DNA of 64,000 nt, taken from positions 192,731,298 through 192,795,297 of the forward strand of contig NC_134138.1 of the NCBI RefSeq assembly GCF_033958435.1, read 5' to 3'. Position numbers and translations under genes: made by a program. Source of the DNA: Carettochelys insculpta. Its lineage: Eukaryota; Chordata; Testudines; Carettochelyidae. Positions 57,521 to 64,000 of this stretch are shown here, piece after piece. The notes under the pieces were generated by a model that worked only from the letters and a program-made list of their open reading frames with translations, made no database searches and was not told the DNA's origin. Each line of letters begins with the position of its first letter. Position 1 is the stretch's first letter.

Positions 57521-57679
57521 TGTGTGTATAAAAATAAAAATTTAGGGCTTGTCTTGAATTGTAGATATTCTGTGTGTTCAAAGTAGGGCTGTAAAGTGAT
57601 TTAAAAGACTTAACAATAATACTGTTGAAATATTTTTCAAGTTTTCTGTGTTTTCAAATGCTTGTTTCCTTGGTGGTCA

Positions 57680-60015
57680 CTCAGTAATTAGTAGGATTGC
57701 TTCACGTCACCCTCCTATTTGTGAGTCAGTTGATGGGTGATCAGCCTGATTCTGGAGCTGCAGACCTTATCACAGAAGGAGTGGGTGTCAGTAACTGTTG
57801 GAGGGACGCAGGGCATTTTTTGCCACTCCTTTCTTCTTCTTCACCTCTCTTCATTGGCACTGCGGCAGGGCCTCTCAGATTGCACCAGCCCATCATGGAT
57901 TCCCATTCGCCACTGGGGATGGTGTTGGACAAGGTTCTCCCAAGTGTCACCAATGCTGCACTTTTTTGTGTGTCTCTTTATCATGTCCTTATATTCTTCT
58001 GCTGGCCCCAAACGCTTCCCTGTCCTTCCTCCACCTCAGAAAACAGAATCTAATTTGGGAGGCTCTGATCAGACATCAGAACCACGTGACCAGTCCAGTT
58101 AAGCTGTTGAATAATAATGGCTTCAATGCTGGTCATGTTTGACTCTTACAGGACACTAGCATTCATGTGCGTATCCTCCCAAGTGATATTTAGGATTCTC
58201 CTGAGGCAGTGTTGTTGATATTGTTCAAGTACCTTCAGATGACACTTTTATGTTGTCCAGATTTCACATGCGTACAGTTGTGTTGGAACAACCACTGCGT
58301 GATATACTAGGAACTTTATCTTTGGGTAGATGTCCTAGTTTTAGAAGACCCTTAATCTCAGGCAGACGAAAGCAGAGCTTACATGGCTCAGACAATGCTG
58401 GATTTTCATATCAATGTCAACTTTAGCGGAAGATGACTTCCAAGGTATGGGAAGTGCTCCACATTTTCCAGCAGTTCCCCCATTGACTTCAACAGAAGGT
58501 TCATGAGATTGTCCCATCAGTGAGGGTTGGTGGAGCACCTTGGTCTTTTTTTTTTGATGTTCAGTATGAGGCCAAGAGTCTCATATGTTTCAGTGAAGGT
58601 ACTTAAGATGGTCTGAAGGACTGCAGGAGAAAGAGCAGCAACTATGTTGTCATTCATTCTATCGACATTCTTTATGCCATCTGGAAGCTTGCCATCAATG
58701 AGGTGAAGCATCATGGCAAGGAGATGCACGATGACACAGCCTTGCTTGACTCCCATTTTAACCTCAAAGGGGTTGCTTTGGGATCCATTGTTGCTCGATA
58801 TTGTGGCAGTCATGTTGTTGTGAAGCAGCATCCAGATGCTAATGAATTTTTGGAGCATCTGATCTTTGAGAAGATGGTCCATAGGGTGCTGTGATTGACT
58901 GAATGAAACACTTTGGTCATGTCAGTGAAACTCATGTATAAGTCTTGGTTTTGTTCATGACACTTTTTCTTTCAGTTGCCACTCAGTGACGCTCATGCCC
59001 GCTGTTCCTCGGAAGGTCAGATGCTATACTGGGATTCTGGGAGAATTCCTTCTGAGAGTGATAGGAGTCAGTTTGCAAGGATTTGAGATAAGATTTTCCC
59101 TGCTGTTTCCAGGAGGCAGATACCACAATAGTTTCCACAGTCCGACTTGTTGCACTTCTTGTAGAGACTGTAAATCAGTGTCTCTGAAATCTCATGGTAT
59201 CTGCTCCCTAACCCAGATTTCGAGACTAGGGAGGTGGAGTTGTTTGTGGAGCTCTGCCCCACCTTCTTTGAAGACTTCAGTGGGGGTTCCATCTAGTCCA
59301 GTTGCCTTGTTGTACTTCATTGCTTTGATGGCAGGTTGGACCTCACTACGGGTAGGAAGTGTTGCAAGATTGCCCCTGTGAGGTTGCGGAGGGATTTAGT
59401 CAAGGGATTCTAGGACCATAGTGGAAGAGTGGCTTATGAGCTCATTATAGTGCTCCCTCCAGTGAGAAGCAATGGCTTCATTGTCTTTCAAGTTTTGGGT
59501 ACCATCATTTGATCTAAGGGGATGATTCCATAGTTTCTCGGTCCATAAACAGCTTTTGTAGCATTAAAGAAACCTCTTATTTCATTTATGTCTGCAAGAT
59601 GGTGTAGTACGTGTGCCTTCTGAGTCCACCACTGGTTTTTTCCAGAGACCTTGTTTTATGCTGGCCTTGGCATGCACTTCTCTCTTTGTTGTGCAGTTAA
59701 TGTCAGTTTTTCCCAGGCCTAGAGGCTTTCCTTTTTGCCTCAGTCAGGTGTTCAATTTCCACATCATTCTCACCAAACCAGCCCTTGTGCTTCCTGGACA
59801 GTGGTTTCTCCACAAGCTCCAATGATGACATTTTTCAGTTGAGACCAGTGTTATTCCACATCTTAAGGGTATACTGTCGGCAGCTTCCTTTAGAGCGTTG
59901 TCTGGAAATCACTTCACCTGATGAGGTCCTTTAAAGCCTTGTATGTTGATCTTTCCTGATCTGTTTCCTTTGATGTCTCCATTTGGTGACAGTCCTATTC
60001 ACTGTTGTGGATCAA
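57680..60015 (-). mobile_element. Minus-strand non-LTR retrotransposon remnant
   Basis: On the minus strand, a 121-codon frame (58517-58882) gives VKMGVKQGCVIVHLLAMMLH, then LPDGIKNV, then NDNIVAALS and LGLILNIKKK, an RT palm region with a decayed xADDN box. Upstream, 59068-59292 gives CNKSDCGNYCGICLLETAGK then ILSQILAN, the usual DCGNYRGI-LL-AGK RT block. The order runs toward lower coordinates, so the 5' side is at about 60000. It is broken by stops and frameshifts. The clade (RTE-like or CR1/L2-like) is uncertain. Confidence 0.68.
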
Positions 60016-60281
60016 ATAAGGCAGTGTTCTTCTTCAAGTGGTCCCCGTGGGTGCTCCACAATAGGTGTCGGGCTCGCCCGGCACTGCAGATCGGAATTCT
60101 TCTGGCAGTTTCTATTGGATCGTGCATGCGCCGATGCACGCCCTTGGTCATGTGCGCGATCCTGTCCCTGCCAGTTCCTTCTCAACCGCCATCGGCTGCA
60201 GACGGAATCCGCTCCGGCTAAAGCCTGAGACAGATAAGATAGTTGTTTTTGTGTGTTAGTTCGTCGTCTGTCACTATTATA

Positions 60282-60322
60282 CAAAAAAAAAAAAAAGAGA
60301 GAGAGAGAGAAAGAGAAGAGCA
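60282..60322 (+). repeat. A-tract followed by GA microsatellite
   Basis: A run of 14 A is followed by alternating GA with minor interruptions. It lies in the DIRS-5 leader between the left edge and gag. Confidence 0.8.
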
Positions 60323-60471
60323 TATTAAATAGCAGAGAGAAGAGGAATGAAGGAGAGAGGGGCGGACAATAGGCTGTTAAGTCGTCTGCTGCCCTGAAGG
60401 CCGTGAATGTTATTTTGGGTTAGAAAGCACTGATTAGTAGTTAAGTACCCTATTAACAGTAAAGACTCACC

Positions 60472-61029
60472 TTGATGGCTTCCTTGGGGTTTAAGAAGTG
60501 TGAGTCATGCCGCGAGGCTATGCCGGCCTCAGATGGGCATAGTGAATGCATTCATTGCCTGGGGGAGTCTCATGTTACCCAGAAGTGTTCCCACTGTGCT
60601 AAGCTTATAGCCAGGGCCAGGAAGGACAGAGAAATGAGGCTCAAAATGATCTTGTTTGATAAGGCCCTCCAGCCTGAGCCTGCTTATTTCGGGCTTCCCT
60701 CTCCGTTCCTCCAACCAATTTCGCCGTGGCTGAGGCTACCTTCACCATTTTTGGGCATGGATCCCCTTGAGTACTATCACAAACCAGCTTCACCACGATC
60801 ACTGTCGTCACGGAGATCCTGCTCTCCCAGGCATCATGGGTACACTCCCGGATCATGGTCCAGGTCTCCATCACCGGGCACTTGCCCATGTTGCTATGGT
60901 CATCCTCATCATGCTGAACACAGACACCGCAGGTCTAGATCCAGGGACAGGTCTTCTCCTACTACTTATCAATACTCCCGTGTACACTCTCGCTCTGGGA
61001 CGGGAATGCAGTTGTCCCGGGGGAATTAG
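60472..61029 (+). pseudogene. DIRS-5 gag, N-terminal part
   Basis: The frame starts ASLGFKKCESC after Met-Met (60472) and holds Cys/His knuckle spacing: KKCESC, HSECIHCLGESH, then KCSHC. A Ser/Arg/His-rich tail follows. It ends at a stop at 61027-61029. The continuation is in another frame from 61104, so one or more indels separate them. The protein should bind element RNA, as Gag-like proteins do; this is inference. Confidence 0.75.
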
Positions 61030-61103
61030 GTCCAGAGTCCCGAGACTTCCCTTCACAGCCCACCAGGGAGCAAGTATACCACCGAACTCGGGAGCCAGAG
61101 GAT

Positions 61104-62081
61104 TTGGGGGAGGCTTACCCCAGCGGTTCCTCCTCATCCTCCCTAGATGAGGCCATTGCCCCCAGGGATGTCTCCCCTCCGGATGACCTTAAACAATTCC
61201 AGGAGCTGTTCAAAAGAGTAGCATTCACGCAGGACATTCAAATAGCAGAGGTGCAGGAGAAGCGCCATAAACTCCTGAAAAATTTGAGACCCCCGGCTTC
61301 ATCTAAAATCACTATCCCTCTGGACAAAGCCATTATGGAGTCAGCCACTAACATATGGCAGACTCCGGCCTCTATTCTGCCTACGAACAAGAGAGCAGAT
61401 AAGAAGTACTTCGTCCCAGCCAAGGGCATGGAGTTCCTGTTTAGCCACCCACAACCCAGTTCTTTGGTGGTCGAATCGTCCCAGCAGAGGTCGAAGACGT
61501 CTCAGTACAAATCAGGGGGGTCAGATAAAGATGCTAAGAAATTAGAGCTGTTCGGCAGGAAGGTCTACTCCTCCTCTACCCTATTACTGAGAGTGGGAAA
61601 TTATGCGGCACATCTATCAAGCCATAACTTTAACAATTACTCTAGACTCACTCCTCTTATGGATTCACTCCCGGAGGACAAGAAGCCAGTGTTAAAGGCG
61701 ATTGTCCAAGAGGGGTATGCGGCATCGCGGACGGGAGTCCAGATTGCCCTGGACATGGCGGACACAGCAGCACGTTCAACAGCCGCAGCAGTGGTAATGC
61801 GTAGGGAATCCTGGCTCCAGACGTCCAGTATCCCCAGAGACCTACAGGCGAAGATCGTGGATCTTGCTTTTTACAAGCAAAAGCTGTTTGCGGACGCAAC
61901 CGACTCGGTCCTCCACTCCAGCAAAGACTCGAGGGCCACACTTAAGACCTTGGGTATTTATACTCCCCCATACAAGAAAAAGAAATTCTATCCTCAGAAA
62001 AGATGCTACGCTTACCAACCACAGCGTGCACAATATCAGCGAGGCTATGACCAAGGGCGCCATCAACAGCAGCAGCAGTAG
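61104..62081 (+). CDS. DIRS-5 gag, C-terminal part
   Basis: A 325-codon open frame includes DLKQFQELFKRVAFTQDIQI, then TPASILPTNKRADKKYFVPA, then EFLFSHPQPSSLVVES, and a Gln-rich C terminus. The TPAS-LPT-KRADKKYFVPAKG stretch recurs in DIRS-2, -3 and -4, making it the most conserved gag block in the window. The Met start may not be the true one, because the N-terminal part lies in the previous frame. The frame ends 15 bp before RT-side coding begins in another frame. Confidence 0.78.
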   Translation: MGEAYPSGSSSSSLDEAIAPRDVSPPDDLKQFQELFKRVAFTQDIQIAEVQEKRHKLLKNLRPPASSKITIPLDKAIMESATNIWQTPASILPTNKRADKKYFVPAKGMEFLFSHPQPSSLVVESSQQRSKTSQYKSGGSDKDAKKLELFGRKVYSSSTLLLRVGNYAAHLSSHNFNNYSRLTPLMDSLPEDKKPVLKAIVQEGYAASRTGVQIALDMADTAARSTAAAVVMRRESWLQTSSIPRDLQAKIVDLAFYKQKLFADATDSVLHSSKDSRATLKTLGIYTPPYKKKKFYPQKRCYAYQPQRAQYQRGYDQGRHQQQQQ

Positions 62082-62219
62082 AGGGCCCCCAGGCGATGTT
62101 CTCAACAAAGCCGTACACCCTCAGGGCAAGCCCGGAAACAGCAATTTTGACAGGTATGTCGAGGACTGCACTATCAACACCATCGCTCAATGCCGTTCTC
62201 ATTTCATGTTCCATCATCG

Positions 62220-62440
62220 CCTCAAACCGTTCCTCTCCCAGTAGCAAAAGATCACCAGAGACAAATGGGTGCTGGAAATTATAGCCACGGGTTACACGAT
62301 CCCCTTCCAGTCACTTCCACCAACGAAACTTCCCACCCGGCCCCATCTTAGGGACGCTGCCCACGAGGCGAGGCTGAAGCAGGAGGTACATCACCTCATG
62401 TTCATAGCAGCGGTGGAAAGAGTGCCGGAACTATTCCAAG
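62220..62440 (+). pseudogene. DIRS-5 RT N-terminal part before frameshift
   Basis: Read in the frame of 62269, the text gives ITRDKWVLEIIATGYTIPF and then LKQEVHHLMFIAAVERVPEL, the segment expected just before the RT fingers. Near 62440 a change of frame, apparently one missing base in a run of G, shifts the rest to the frame used downstream. This frame itself stops at 62469. Confidence 0.7.
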
Positions 62441-62444
62441 GGAA

Positions 62445-64000
62445 GGTTTTTACTCACGATACTTCCTAACAGAGAAGAAAACTGGAGGCTGGAGGCCGAT
62501 TTTGGATCTACAGGGCCTCAACCGTTACTTGTGCAAGCAGCGCTTTTGGATGATTACAGTTGCCTCCATACTTACGGCACTGGACAATGGAGGCTGGTTT
62601 GCAGCCCTCGACTTACAAGATGCTTACTTTCATATAACAATCCACCCGGCACACAGACGCTTCCTCCGCTTCACGGTCGGCGGGGAACATTTCCAGTACA
62701 GGGTTCTTCCGTTCAGCCTATCCTCGGCACCCAGAGTCTTTACCAAAACCCTGGCAGTGGTATCAGCCTACCTGCACGGACAGGGGGTGTTTATTTTTCC
62801 ATATGTGGATGACTGCCTACTGAAAGGGGCTTCAAAGGCAGAGGTCCTACGCAGGATACACGTCACCGCGAACACGTTTACTTCGCTGGGCCTAGTTATC
62901 AACCTCGCAAAGTCAAAGACCGAACCCACGCAAGATATAGAGTTCATAGGGGCACGCATAAACTCTATCGCATCGAGAGTATATCTGCCCGACGCCCGCT
63001 TCTGCGCCATCAACTCCCTGGTGCAAGTCATGACGTACAGCCCCGTGGTGCCGGTCCTAATGTGCCTGCAACTGTTGGGGCACATGGCGGCACCGACGTT
63101 TGTGGTACAGAATGCCAGGTTACACCTGCGAAGCCTGCAGCATTGGCTGGCGAGTGTTTACAAACCAGCATCCCACACTGTCCACAGGGTAGTGTCACCT
63201 ACGACGGAGGTGCGCAAATCCCTAGCGTGGTGGGAAAATCCCAAGAACCTGCTAGTGGGGGTGCCCTTCCACCAACCACAAATTTCTATTTTTCTTACAA
63301 CCGACGCCTCCCACGTAGGATGGGGAGCGCACATTGGCAGCAAGGTGTCACAAGGGCTATGGTCCCCTGCGGAACAGACACTGCACATAAACATACTGGA
63401 GCTCAGAGTGGTGTTCAGTGCATGCAGACATTTTCGGGAATACCTGCACGGCAAAGTAGTCGGGATCAATACCGATAATACCTCCACTATGTTCTATATC
63501 AATCGACAAGGAGGGGCACGATCCCGTGCGTTATGCGCGGAAGGAGTCCGATTGTGGAACTGGTGCATTGCCAACAACATAACGTTGAAAGCCTCGTACT
63601 TGCCGGGCGCCCACAACGTGAAGGCAGATCAGCTGAGCAGGCGCTTCGTACTCATGCACGAATGGCAGATCCGCTCCGACCTGCTACGGCGCATATTTCG
63701 TACATGGGTGTTTCCCCAAGTCGATTTGTTTGCCACCCAGTACAACAAGAAGTGTCCCCAGTACTGCTCCAGAGTAGGAATAGGGCGGGGGTCCCTGGGG
63801 GACGCATTCGTGATTTCATGGAAGGGCCCTCTACTCTACGCGTTTCCCCCCACAACGCTTATCCACAAGGTTCTGCCGAAAGCCAGAAGGGAGAGAGCGC
63901 GCATGATACTCATAGTTCCTACTTGGGACCAGCAACAATGGTTTCCCTTGGTTCTGCGCATGTCGGATCGTCCACCACTCCCCCTGCCGGTGGCGCCGGA
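62445..64000 (+). CDS. DIRS-5 reverse transcriptase-RNase H, open to the window edge
   Basis: From about 62445 to 64000 one frame stays open (the frame is stop-free from 62352). RT: GWRPILDLQGLNRY, AALDLQDAYFHITI with Asp at 62610, LPFSLSSAPRVFTK, then the catalytic YVDD at 62802-62813. RNase H acidic residues: TTDAS (Asp 63303), LELRV (Glu 63399), NTDNT (Asp 63474), KADQLSRR (Asp 63627). Then VDLFATQYNKKCPQYCS and LLYAFPP. No ATG-to-stop frame captures it, because translation enters from the frameshifted upstream part and the stop lies outside. Both catalytic sets are complete, unlike DIRS-2 and DIRS-4. Confidence 0.85.

Larger units (their letters stand above)
60024..64000 (+). mobile_element. 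DIRS-5, best preserved DIRS, runs off the window
   Basis: The left edge starts near 60024 with TGTTCTTCTTCAAGTGGTCC and GTGGGTGCTCCAC. Leader, gag (two frames), RT and RNase H follow in order, and the post-RNase H region reaches the window end; the recombinase and right edge lie outside. It appears to sit in the minus-strand LINE that ends at about 60015, though the other flank is not visible. CpG content is higher than in the other DIRS copies, suggesting it is younger. Confidence 0.85.

Noticed and set aside
57697..58142. Plus-strand frames of 114-121 codons
   Set aside because: They are antisense shadows of the decayed minus-strand LINE; the RT text is on the minus strand.

Overview
The window is a piece of a vertebrate nuclear genome. 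It lies inside one large gene on the + strand, CLASP2 (cytoplasmic linker associated protein 2, a microtubule plus-end tracking protein). Thirteen exons can be placed between 932 and 55531 from their translations, AG/GT splice borders and matching codon phases. They cover the stretch after TOG2, through the Ser/Arg-rich SxIP (EB-binding) region, into the start of TOG3. The gene enters from the left (intron before 932) and continues past the right edge (intron after 55531). The mobile-element set (CR1 LINEs, many DIRS-type tyrosine-recombinase retrotransposons, PIF/Harbinger-, hAT- and pogo-like short DNA elements, and inverted Penelope-like repeats) points to a sauropsid, most likely a turtle. 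The species assignment is inference.

Layout. 1-5.6 kb: exon A, a tRNA-Ser-like pseudogene, a GC-rich TA-flanked DNA element and an old CR1-like remnant. 5.6-15.8 kb: four very short or short exons (B-E), a non-LTR RT remnant, a decayed DIRS fragment (DIRS-1), an hAT-like element with a perfect 8-bp target duplication, an inverted Penelope-like repeat and a pogo-like element. 15.8-25.2 kb: a 442-bp palindromic Harbinger-like MITE and a 5.9-kb DIRS (DIRS-2) carrying its own DNA-transposon insertion. 25.2-41.0 kb: a single intron holding a four-layer nest. An old DIRS (DIRS-3) is split by a Harbinger-like element, which is split by a CR1 LINE, which is split by a complete DIRS (DIRS-4) with terminal and internal complementary repeats. 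41-55.5 kb: exons G-M with mostly quiet introns and a few MITEs. 55.5-64 kb: a Harbinger-like MITE, a large Penelope-like palindrome, a minus-strand LINE, and the left 4 kb of DIRS-5. DIRS-5 is the best preserved element: its RT/RNase H frame is open to the window edge with all expected catalytic residues.

The only cellular gene seen is CLASP2. Nearly everything else recognisable is transposon-derived. All five DIRS copies lie in the same orientation as CLASP2. I saw no wholly new molecular system. The most informative observations are the nested-insertion stratigraphy, the near-intact DIRS-5, hammerhead-like motifs in the inverted repeats, and the run of CLASP2 microexons.
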